Shown: positions 34,071-40,279 of the stretch, one piece after another | Layout of the letters: each line of letters begins with the position of its first letter | Numbering within the stretch: the stretch's first letter is position 1 | From: Ardenticatenaceae bacterium | Lineage (GTDB): Bacteria > Chloroflexota > Anaerolineae > Promineifilales > Promineifilaceae | Length of the DNA: 40,279 bases | Reading direction: 5' to 3' | Assembly: GCA_011525915.1 (NCBI GenBank) | Contig: WYBM01000075.1 | Coordinates: forward strand, 1-40,279 | Position numbers and translations under genes: made by a program | The notes under the pieces: model-generated | The model's database searches: none | What the model saw: the letters and a program-made list of their open reading frames with translations, nothing else | Told to the model about the DNA's origin: nothing

Positions 34071-34724
34071 CTATTGAAATTTGCTTTTTCCTGTTCCCTC
34101 AAATTTTTCAACTGTATTGCTTGCCCAATGGTAAAGTTCGGCTTCACCAGGAATGAATTCCTCTGGTTCCTGTGGAGTCAAATGCTGTTCTTCATAGACA
34201 CTAAGGAACTCAAAAATGGCCCAGCGCATAAATGTCTGGAACTTCATTCGATTGTTTACCGCCCAACTATGCAATAGATCCGACATAGCTGGGGCTAACA
34301 AAGCCTGAAGCCGTGATTGCCCACCCTGATCATCATAGTCATTAGGTGGACGAACGCCCTGTTCATAGAGTAAGGCAATTTGATCAACCACCCAACGCAT
34401 AAATGGGGCCAATCCCACGCGATGGTCATGGGCGCTGCCCCGCAGATACTGAGCCACATCATCGCGAAGAAGCAAATTCACAAACTGATAGTTGCCCACC
34501 ATCGGCCGGTTACTTGTATCAACAGGCCCGTGTGTTGAATAAAAAAGCTGCTCATCCCTGGTCGTCTCCTTCTTGCGGGGTGTTTGCGCGGGCGATGGCC
34601 TCCTGGCAGGCGATGGCATGGGCTTACCTTGATTGGGCGACAGCGCATCAAAAAGATCGTCCTTACTGGTATCTAGCTGCGCCCAAACATCGTCATCAAG
34701 CGGGTTATTGAACTTTTTAGACAT
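34071..34724 (-). CDS. Putative partition partner of ParA (hypothetical)
   Basis: 217 residues; its start overlaps the end of the parA-like gene by 8 bases. The N-terminal 75 residues are polar and Pro-rich with basic patches (PARRPSPAQTPRKKE), probably disordered. Residues 80-200 are predicted helical with two related halves: APFMRWVVDQIALLYEQ and FQTFMRWAIFEFLSVYEEQ. I do not recognise a named family. Gene order and overlap suggest the DNA-binding or adaptor partner that links ParA to its centromere site, analogous to ParB/ParR, but this is inference from context. Confidence 0.55.
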   Translation of the reverse strand: MSKKFNNPLDDDVWAQLDTSKDDLFDALSPNQGKPMPSPARRPSPAQTPRKKETTRDEQLFYSTHGPVDTSNRPMVGNYQFVNLLLRDDVAQYLRGSAHDHRVGLAPFMRWVVDQIALLYEQGVRPPNDYDDQGGQSRLQALLAPAMSDLLHSWAVNNRMKFQTFMRWAIFEFLSVYEEQHLTPQEPEEFIPGEAELYHWASNTVEKFEGTGKSKFQ

Positions 34725-35643
34725 AGGCAGTCTCGGGTATATTCAGGTCATCATAAACGTAATTGATCAAATCCCAATAGGCTTGCACGGCCGCCTCTGC
34801 CGCCGGGCTGGTACTGCCACTCCCTTCCTGGTACTCCAAAATTGTCAATCCCCCGCTTGCCGGCCCTTCGGCTACGGAGATTGTTCTTGGCACTGGGGTA
34901 GAAATTGTCAGGTAAGCGCCATACCGCTCTTCTAAAGAAGCCAGCATGGATTGAGCCAGTTTTGTGCGCAAATCAACAAACGTAGGCACCATATATTTTA
35001 CCCGACAGTGAACACCATCATTTTGCTGCGCTTTGGTCACCCGGTTCATCAAGAGCAACGTGGCCCGTAGGCTTTTGTAATCCAACATTGTTGGGGAAAT
35101 GATGATATCGGCAAAGGCGAAGATTGCATCTTCAAAGGCATCACTGGAGGGGGGGCAATCCAAAATGATGACATCAAAAATATTCCGCAATGGGTTCAAT
35201 CGTTCTGTGAATAGTTTTGCAATCGTCGGAAACGAAGCATAATCATGATTCCCCTTGGCCAAAAGCTCGCGAACACGGTTCGCTACTTCTTCGATCATGC
35301 TTGTTTTAGCGTCTTTGATGCGATCTGAGCTTGGCAAAACATAGAGGTTTGGACGATGAATCCCCTCTTCGCTGCGATCTGCCGACAGGATATTCGCCTG
35401 GTAGGCGGCCTTTAAGTCCAATTGCCCATTTGTCACATAGCTGCGTCCATCGATGACCTTACTCACGCAGAAACCTTGCGTCCGCAGCCCCAGCATAGTA
35501 CTGGCGCTATCCCCCTGTGGATCAAGATCAATGAGTAAAACGCGACGGCCTTGCAACAGTCGCGATAAACCCACTGCTAATGTTGTGGCCGTGGTTGTCT
35601 TCCCCACCCCACCGGCTGCATTGACAACTGCAAAAACTTTCAT
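34717..35643 (-). CDS. ParA-family partition ATPase with altered Walker A
   Basis: 308 residues; AAGGAGAG lies upstream of the ATG at 35643. The deviant Walker A motif reads NAAGGVGKTTT: the P-loop Lys15 is present, but the signature Lys normally at the start of KGGVGKT is Ala10. Later motifs are normal: LIDLDPQGDSASTMLG (Walker A') and DVIILDCPPSSDAF (Walker B). ParA ATPases move plasmids or chromosomes on nucleoid gradients. The signature Lys contacts the partner's ATP across the dimer, so its loss is unusual. The gene overlaps its partner and is preceded by phased repeats. Confidence 0.88.
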   Translation of the reverse strand: MKVFAVVNAAGGVGKTTTATTLAVGLSRLLQGRRVLLIDLDPQGDSASTMLGLRTQGFCVSKVIDGRSYVTNGQLDLKAAYQANILSADRSEEGIHRPNLYVLPSSDRIKDAKTSMIEEVANRVRELLAKGNHDYASFPTIAKLFTERLNPLRNIFDVIILDCPPSSDAFEDAIFAFADIIISPTMLDYKSLRATLLLMNRVTKAQQNDGVHCRVKYMVPTFVDLRTKLAQSMLASLEERYGAYLTISTPVPRTISVAEGPASGGLTILEYQEGSGSTSPAAEAAVQAYWDLINYVYDDLNIPETAYV

Positions 35644-35664
35644 TGCCGCTCTCCTTTCGTGGAT

Positions 35665-35728
35665 TACAATAGTTTAATATAGTTTACAATAATTTACAAA
35701 AACTTTCAAATACTTTCAAACTATTGTA
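35665..35728. repeat. AT-rich phased repeats upstream of parA, candidate centromere or operator
   Basis: The 11-base inverted repeat TACAATAGTTT (35665-35675) and AAACTATTGTA (35718-35728) encloses pairs of short direct repeats, each 10 bases apart: ATAGTTTA (35669, 35679), TTTACAA (35683, 35693) and ACTTTCAAA (35702, 35712). Ten-base phasing puts all copies on one face of the helix. It lies 22 bases upstream of parA, where partition sites and autoregulatory operators are commonly found. Confidence 0.6.
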
Positions 35729-36007
35729 GCAGAAAAGCACAAATGAGCTAGACATCAATCCGTTGGGACATTCTACTAATAGGGTGGGGGAAGCGTTACA
35801 AGCCAAATTTGGGGCATTTTAGAGGAAATCAAAAAACCGCATCGCGTACTCACGAAATTGACACACCATGTGATCTTTTGTATGCTCCGGACACGGCGGC
35901 TATCTAGCATCTGGATCGTCACTTCCCAAAAAACCACGCGGGAAGCCATCCAAAATGCAGAGGGGATGATAGACATTCCATCCGGATAGCAAATAGCGGC
36001 CCGTAAG

Positions 36008-36037
36008 AGCGAGAGACATGTTCTCTCGCTTTTGTTT
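36008..36037 (+). terminator. Orphan hairpin with T-run on the plus strand
   Basis: AGCGAGAGA (36008-36016) and TCTCTCGCT (36022-36030) form a perfect 9-base stem with a 5-base loop, followed by TTTGTTTATT. It has the form of a Rho-independent terminator, but no plus-strand gene precedes it. The 555-base gap 35644-36198 otherwise holds only the parA repeats and a doubtful 104-codon minus-strand frame (35776-36090). A small RNA may end here. Confidence 0.5.
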
Positions 36038-36198
36038 ATTACAGCAGAACTATCGGGATGATCTTTGGGGGTGGTACTTCGGAGACGCATAGGTGATACA
36101 AGCTCAATATCCGGTGTCTCCGTAGTAGTAGTAGTATCGCTTCTCCTCTAGCCCATTTCCCCAGGCGGTACTGCCCGTACCGCCCAGTACCACCTGCA

Positions 36199-38154
36199 TC
36201 ATATCGCCGTATCACCACCGGTATCGCCTCCAGTACTGGCTTCCATTTGCGCTCGAACGGCTTTCACAGCCTCATAAGCCGCGCCGCCGGTATAGCCAAA
36301 CAGTTCCCGCTGCACAGCCCGCAGCGACCACCCTTGACCCAATAGAGCGCGAATTTGTTGTTCGATTTCATCTTGTTGCTGGTGGGAAGCCGTTGCCGGT
36401 ACAACATCCGCCTCCAACCACGATGGGGCAGGGTAGGGCGCAACCGGTCGGGCAGCCAGGAAATTGCGAATCTCATCATCACTGGGGGCAAAGGCTACAC
36501 CGCGCAAGAGCTGGTCCATCACCGTTAAGAATTGGCGCGGCGGCAGTTGCTCGGCGCCGCCGGCACCCAAAATGACGCGGCTGGCATCGCCGTCCTTGAC
36601 ACGGAAGGAAAGGGGCAGACAGTTGCGCCGGATGCGTAAGTCCAGGCTCTTATGTGTCGGGTCTTGCAAGGCCAACGCCAGGTGAACACCGGCCTTGCGG
36701 CCTTCGGCGGCAATCATGCGGGCGCCGCGCCACAGTTCCCGCCGTTCGTTGGTGGGTAGGGCATCGGCCAGGTTAGCGAATTCGTCCATAACGGCCAGGA
36801 TGCGTGGGGCAGGAGGCGGCGCTGACGGGCCAGCGCTAGGTAATCGTCCCCAGGTGCTGACACCGGCTTCGCGCAAAGTAACAAAACGTCCTTGAATTAC
36901 TTCGTATAGTAGTGCAAGATGATCAATAGCGTGAGATGGGTCTTCAAGCAGCACAGCATGGGCGTTCGGATGCTGCTGGAAAGGCAGAAAATCCAGCCCA
37001 GAGCGGTCGTAAATCGCCACTTGCCAGCCCGATGCCAGGGCTGAGGTAATAAGCGGCCGCAAGCCAAAACGGGTCTTACCACTACCACTGGTGCCAGCCA
37101 TGAGCAGGTGAGGATAGGCTTCCGGGTCGGCCACTAACAGGCCATTGGCACCCATACCCAATGGCAAGCCATGGCCCTGCCATTGGTGGTGCAGGATGGA
37201 CCAGGGTGCATCGGCCGGTAACTGCAACTCTGGCTCAACGAGTTGAGGAGCTGGCGGTGTGGAATGCGCTGGTGCCGGTTGGCGCCGCGGCGCGGGCAAA
37301 ACAACAGGGAAGGGGGGATGTGCTGCCTGGCGCAGTTCTACGGCCTGGCTGCGAGCTGTGGTCTGGTTTTGGAGTTCAGAAGCCGTCAGTTGGGGCATGG
37401 TGACACCATCGCCGTCCACTGTTACCACTGGACCAAAGAGACGGCTGGGATCAAGAATCGTGCGACGGCCGTTTTTGCCATCAATCAAAACAAGCGGCCG
37501 GCCAAAGGGACCGTTGGCAATGACCCGCTGCCGGGCATCCCAGGCTTTCATGGCTGTCACCAATGCCCAACCACTCAAACCAGCCAGCAGAATGAGCAAG
37601 GTAATACCGATAAACCAGGGGCCGTAAGTCTTGAGGGGCTGCAAACGTCGTTCTCGTTCCAACAGCATCGCTTCACGTTGGGCGGCAGCCGCCTGGCTGG
37701 TAGCCGTCGCCTGGGCTGACTGCGCTGTACCGGTGGCCTGGATGCTGTCATGGGTGGCCAGAGCAACGGCCGTAGCCGTTGTCACATTCGCATTATGTGT
37801 TGCCGTGGCATAAGCCGCCTGAGCCGTGGCCGTGGCAATACTGGCCTGGTGGGTAGCCGTGGCATATCCTGCCTGGGTCGTCGCCGTTGCCGCCTGGCTG
37901 GCATGGGTCGATTGAGCAGAGGTGGTGGCAGTCGCGGCTGTATCGGTGGCCATGAGCGCGTGGGCAATGGCGGCCGCTTCCTGGGCGGCGATAGTCTGGG
38001 TAGCAACGGCTGACTGCCGGTAGTTCTCCCAGGCGGCCGTGGCTTGCAGGTCGTCTGGTGCGCTGCGCGGCACGGCCGGGGGCGGTGCGCCGGCGCAGCC
38101 AGCCAGCAATCCTAGCCCCAGCAGCGCGATTAGAAAGGTTCCTCGATGTCCCAT
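36199..38154 (-). CDS. FtsK/TraB-like DNA translocase with lipoprotein signal and Ala-Thr repeats
   Basis: 651 residues from the ATG at 38154, which has GGGAG eight bases upstream; another ATG lies at 38169. The N-terminus is a lipoprotein signal ending LLGLGLLAGC. Residues about 40-165 are low-complexity Ala/Thr/Gln repeats of the type ATAT-x-QA-x-YATATH. A membrane segment follows (WFIGITLLILLAGLSGWALV). The C-terminal half is an FtsK-like motor: Walker A MAGTSGSGKTRFG near residue 350, Walker B ILAVMDEFANL, then LALALQDPTHKSLD. The tail (LLGQGWSLRAVQRELFGYTGG) looks like a small helix-turn-helix. It probably moves double-stranded DNA during conjugative transfer of an element. The predicted lipid anchor is odd for this family. 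Confidence 0.8.
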   Translation of the reverse strand: MGHRGTFLIALLGLGLLAGCAGAPPPAVPRSAPDDLQATAAWENYRQSAVATQTIAAQEAAAIAHALMATDTAATATTSAQSTHASQAATATTQAGYATATHQASIATATAQAAYATATHNANVTTATAVALATHDSIQATGTAQSAQATATSQAAAAQREAMLLERERRLQPLKTYGPWFIGITLLILLAGLSGWALVTAMKAWDARQRVIANGPFGRPLVLIDGKNGRRTILDPSRLFGPVVTVDGDGVTMPQLTASELQNQTTARSQAVELRQAAHPPFPVVLPAPRRQPAPAHSTPPAPQLVEPELQLPADAPWSILHHQWQGHGLPLGMGANGLLVADPEAYPHLLMAGTSGSGKTRFGLRPLITSALASGWQVAIYDRSGLDFLPFQQHPNAHAVLLEDPSHAIDHLALLYEVIQGRFVTLREAGVSTWGRLPSAGPSAPPPAPRILAVMDEFANLADALPTNERRELWRGARMIAAEGRKAGVHLALALQDPTHKSLDLRIRRNCLPLSFRVKDGDASRVILGAGGAEQLPPRQFLTVMDQLLRGVAFAPSDDEIRNFLAARPVAPYPAPSWLEADVVPATASHQQQDEIEQQIRALLGQGWSLRAVQRELFGYTGGAAYEAVKAVRAQMEASTGGDTGGDTAI

Positions 38155-38576
38155 GGTGTTGTCTCCCATACGCTCCAGTCGAGAGGGTATTCTTGATCGG
38201 CTTCGTAATGTGCCACTGGCAGCTGGTAAGTATTTGCCGGTAATTGGGGGTAAGGGGCATGGTGAATCCGCATTTGTTTTTGTTTAAGAGATTGCGTACC
38301 GAATCGTCTTCCCCACAAAAGCGGGGTCATCGCCAGCCGTCCGGTCACCATGCTCCATAAGAGTAGGCCCACCACCAGCCCCAGGGCTAAAGCCATAAAC
38401 AGCAGCAACAATAACAGGCCAGTTACAGCTATCCCGGTCACAACAGCCTGTGCTTGTATCGCGTGAGCGGCCGCTTCGTGTGCCCGAGCCTCAGCCACGC
38501 GAGGCGCGTTCAATACGGCCGTCAACACCACTGACAAGACCAGGCACATCAGCAACAAAAAGAGTAAGCGTCTCAT
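38130..38576 (-). CDS. Small membrane protein, unknown function
   Basis: 148 residues. It has an N-terminal hydrophobic segment (RRLLFLLLMCLVLSVVLTAVL), an Ala/His-rich stretch (EARAHEAAAHAIQAQAVV) and a second long membrane segment (about residues 47-80), then a polar tail rich in Pro, Tyr and Trp. The end of the gene overlaps the start of the translocase gene by 25 bases, so they are co-translated and may form one membrane complex. No family is recognised. Confidence 0.65.
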   Translation of the reverse strand: MRRLLFLLLMCLVLSVVLTAVLNAPRVAEARAHEAAAHAIQAQAVVTGIAVTGLLLLLLFMALALGLVVGLLLWSMVTGRLAMTPLLWGRRFGTQSLKQKQMRIHHAPYPQLPANTYQLPVAHYEADQEYPLDWSVWETTPWDIEEPF

Positions 38577-38610
38577 ACGTTCTTGCTCCTACTTTCAGTA
38601 AGCGGTCTGA

Positions 38611-38644
38611 TAACTGATTACTGCTCACTGCTAACTGGTTACTG
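38611..38644. repeat. Short direct repeat TAACTG(A/G)TTACTG
   Basis: TAACTGATTACTG at 38611-38623 and TAACTGGTTACTG at 38632-38644, 21 bases apart. The second copy includes the stop codon of the DUF2637-like gene. Similar GTAATCAGTTA-type filler is common between genes in many genomes. Confidence 0.6.
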
Positions 38645-39436
38645 TTCCCTCACTTCCCAGCCATGCCCGTTCTTGTGCAACCGGCCGGTTTCTCTCAGTT
38701 CGGCTACATAGCCGCTGGCCGTTGTCTTCGACCGCTGAATGGCTTCCGCCATTTCCGATAGGGTGGCGTTCGGGCGTTCGGTTAAATAGGACAGTAAAGC
38801 GTCTAGCGCTTCTTGTTTAGCGGCGCTCCGGGTCACATTAATCTGTTCGAGACGCGATCCGAACGCCCTTTTTTCCTGCCGCATGACGGTTAATTCGTCC
38901 ATCAGTTCGGTTTTCTTTTGTTCCAGCCGTTCGATTTGCGCGGCCAGCTTGTCCCGGTCGGCCGTTCGTTCCTGAACAACCGTGTCCAGTTCTGATCGCT
39001 TCTGGCGCGCGGTTGCCGCTAACTCCCGCAGACTCTGGAAGGCGGCCGCACGGTGTACAATTCCTTTCACCTGGCTCATGAGCAGTTCAAACGACAGGAA
39101 CAAGGCCACCGGGGGGATAGCCGCCAGGATGCGGGGCAGGAAATCTTGCGGCGCATGAACGATGTTGAGGGCCACACTCAGAACGGTGAAGACGGCGACC
39201 AGCGCCCAGGGATAAAGAGTCTTATCCTGATTCAGGCTGGCCTGAAGAACGCTGAGGCTGAAGATGATAATGGCCCCATCGATGATGGCCGGGTAGAGCC
39301 AGGCCATACCGCCAGCGATGCCGTTCCCGGCCGCCAGGTGGCGTAAGGCGTCGAAGGAAAGGACAAAGGCCGCCAGGGCCAGGAAGGCCACAAGAAGGCC
39401 GGTGATCATAGAAATAAATTTGTTCGCTTGAGACAT
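38639..39436 (-). CDS. DUF2637-like membrane protein with coiled coil and winged-helix tail
   Basis: 265 residues. Four membrane segments fill residues 10-125 (starting ISMITGLLVAFLALAAFVLSF and including AWLYPAIIDGAIIIFSL), the pattern of DUF2637 proteins from actinobacterial plasmids and conjugative elements, where they are linked to spreading functions. A coiled coil follows (about 130-210, rich in Arg, Glu, Lys and Gln). The last 55 residues look like a winged helix (ALLSYLTERPNATLSEMAEAI, then TTASGYVAELRETG). Membrane anchor plus DNA-binding tail suggests it ties DNA or the transfer machinery to the membrane. The gene lies upstream of the translocase on the same strand. Confidence 0.65.
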   Translation of the reverse strand: MSQANKFISMITGLLVAFLALAAFVLSFDALRHLAAGNGIAGGMAWLYPAIIDGAIIIFSLSVLQASLNQDKTLYPWALVAVFTVLSVALNIVHAPQDFLPRILAAIPPVALFLSFELLMSQVKGIVHRAAAFQSLRELAATARQKRSELDTVVQERTADRDKLAAQIERLEQKKTELMDELTVMRQEKRAFGSRLEQINVTRSAAKQEALDALLSYLTERPNATLSEMAEAIQRSKTTASGYVAELRETGRLHKNGHGWEVREQ

Positions 39437-39604
39437 GTGGTTACTCCTCGTAAGTAGGATGCAGATGAACGCGAATTTACAAGATTTTCAAGATAAAAAA
39501 TCCGAGAAAATAGTGGCAAGGTAGGGAAGGGGAGAGGCAAGCTGATTCGCATAGTACTGTAACAAAATAACCACTGAGGACTTCAACAACCCGCAAACCT
39601 CTCC

Positions 39605-40279
39605 TCAACGGGTCACCACATCAAGCAATCCCAGCCGCGCCAGATACCGCTCCCGGCAGGGGTCACAGTGGCCGCAGTCGCAGGTAGGTGGGGCATCACC
39701 TTCCCGCATACGGTGGATGGCGTAGTTCAGGGGATGGCCGTCGCGCCTGATTTTATCCAGGTGGGCCTGGGCATAAGGCACGGTCACCCATGCCAGTTGG
39801 CTGAGTGTGTCGCTCATGGAGATGCCGATGCCGGCCTGCCGCAGCAGGTAAAAGACTGGCGGCTTTTTCTCCGGCCCGGGCACGGCCGACGGCCGTTTCT
39901 CCTTTCTACTTTGCCCGGTAGATAAGATCTCTACAGAAGAAGAAGGGGCAGAGACGGAAAATTTCCGTCTCGGTGTGTTTGACCCGGAGATTTTCCGTGT
40001 GGGTGGGGTGGGGGGCACGGCCGTGTCGGGGTCATCATTTGTCACGGCCGTGTCTGCCTCTTCAGTTTCGGTTGGTGCGGCGGTGGCCCCGGCCAATGCT
40101 TGCAGCAGTGGGACTGCGGCCGGCGCCAGCGACCAACCCTGGCCACGGCCGCGGGCGGCGGCCAGCCCCATGTTCACCAGCAAATCCAGCGCGGCGGCCA
40201 CCGTTTTATCTGAGTAGCCTGTCCACAGCGTGAGGGCCTTTTGCGGCAGGGGTGCTTCAGCCAGGCGCAGCGCCAGCAG
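39605..40279 (-). CDS. Winged-helix/Cys-rich protein, 5' part beyond the window
   Basis: The frame is open through the right edge of the window, so the start is missing. At least 224 residues are visible. The first part reads as a winged helix (KALTLWTGYSDKTVAAALDLLVNMGLAAARG), followed by a Pro/Thr/Ser-rich linker in which two octamers encode Asp-Thr-Ala-Val. Near the end is a Cys cluster with the spacing C-x-C-x2-C-x2-C (TCDCGHCDPC), likely to bind zinc, then CRERYLARLGLLD. The layout suggests a DNA-binding or replication-initiation protein of the neighbouring element, but no family is certain. Confidence 0.6.
   Translation of the reverse strand: MLALRLAEAPLPQKALTLWTGYSDKTVAAALDLLVNMGLAAARGRGQGWSLAPAAVPLLQALAGATAAPTETEEADTAVTNDDPDTAVPPTPPTRKISGSNTPRRKFSVSAPSSSVEILSTGQSRKEKRPSAVPGPEKKPPVFYLLRQAGIGISMSDTLSQLAWVTVPYAQAHLDKIRRDGHPLNYAIHRMREGDAPPTCDCGHCDPCRERYLARLGLLDVVTR

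Larger units (their letters stand above)
2710..40051. repeat. Dispersed palindromic octamer ACGGCCGT
   Basis: ACGGCCGT occurs about 55-60 times by eye between 2710 and 40051, in genes and in intergenic DNA. Roughly one occurrence is expected for an 8-mer at this base composition. Inside genes it is read in all frames, giving Thr-Ala-Val, (Tyr/Asp/Asn/His)-Gly-Arg or Arg-Pro. It is absent from 1-2700, from the IS (2938-4666), from about 21100-25370, from 27790-29940 and from about 33710-37460. The pattern resembles cyanobacterial HIP1 in kind, but the sequence differs. Its function is unknown. Confidence 0.9.

Noticed and set aside
35776..36090. 104-codon minus-strand frame before the parA repeats
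   Set aside because: Odd composition, no ribosome site and it crosses a terminator-like hairpin. Left as a doubtful frame within non-coding DNA.

Overview
The window looks like a chromosomal accessory region of a Chloroflexota bacterium, probably of the Anaerolineae type. The clues are giant RHS/YD-repeat surface proteins, a 'YHIYLPII' motif that I associate with secreted Chloroflexota proteins, ComP-like and STAND regulators, an IS1634-type element, DUF433/DUF5615 and BrnT-like toxin-antitoxin pairs, and a strongly over-represented palindromic octamer, ACGGCCGT. I count roughly 55 to 60 copies by eye, where about one is expected by chance. The lineage is inferred and no marker gene is present.

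Layout. (1) 1-2600: the 3' end of an RHS protein whose AT-rich C-terminal tip resembles SleB-type cell-wall hydrolases, followed by a lipoprotein with a beta-propeller. (2) 2700-4860: two copies of an octamer-rich intergenic repeat with an intact IS1634-family element between them (13-bp terminal inverted repeats, 6-bp target duplication). (3) 5055-13840, all minus strand: a cluster that reads as a comQXPA-like peptide quorum-sensing system. It has a NarL-type response regulator, two short peptide genes with a Trp near the C-terminus, a ComQ-like isoprenyl transferase and a ComP-like membrane histidine kinase. These run by overlapping genes into an ABC-2 exporter (one ATPase, two permeases) and an FAD-linked oxidase. 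(4) 14319-17078: an XRE-NB-ARC-TPR STAND protein. (5) 17481-29849: a 4122-residue secreted RHS protein with cohesin-like, tandem beta-sandwich, dockerin-like, Ig-like and ZU5-like parts. A beta-helix module is inserted into the RHS shell, and the C-terminal tip is unrecognised. (6) 30023-31262: two toxin-antitoxin pairs separated by an octamer array. (7) 31608-32717: two decayed genes (SDR and GNAT). (8) 32932-40279: a plasmid- or ICE-like backbone with a phage-type antirepressor, a partition pair (ParA plus partner) with a phased repeat in front, an FtsK/TraB-like translocase with a lipoprotein signal, a DUF2637-like membrane protein and a Cys-rich winged-helix protein cut by the window end.

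The most interesting item is the quorum-sensing cluster. The first peptide gene (12755-12934, 59 aa, ending in LWDRK, perfect GGAGG ribosome site) and its divergent neighbour (12462-12656, 64 aa) share a GFG-K/R-L motif and a Trp at nearly the same distance after it. Both lie directly upstream of the prenyl transferase and the receptor kinase, which is what a ComX-type prepheromone should look like. The system is best known from Bacillus and relatives. Its presence here, with two precursors and a linked exporter, is inferred from sequence only.
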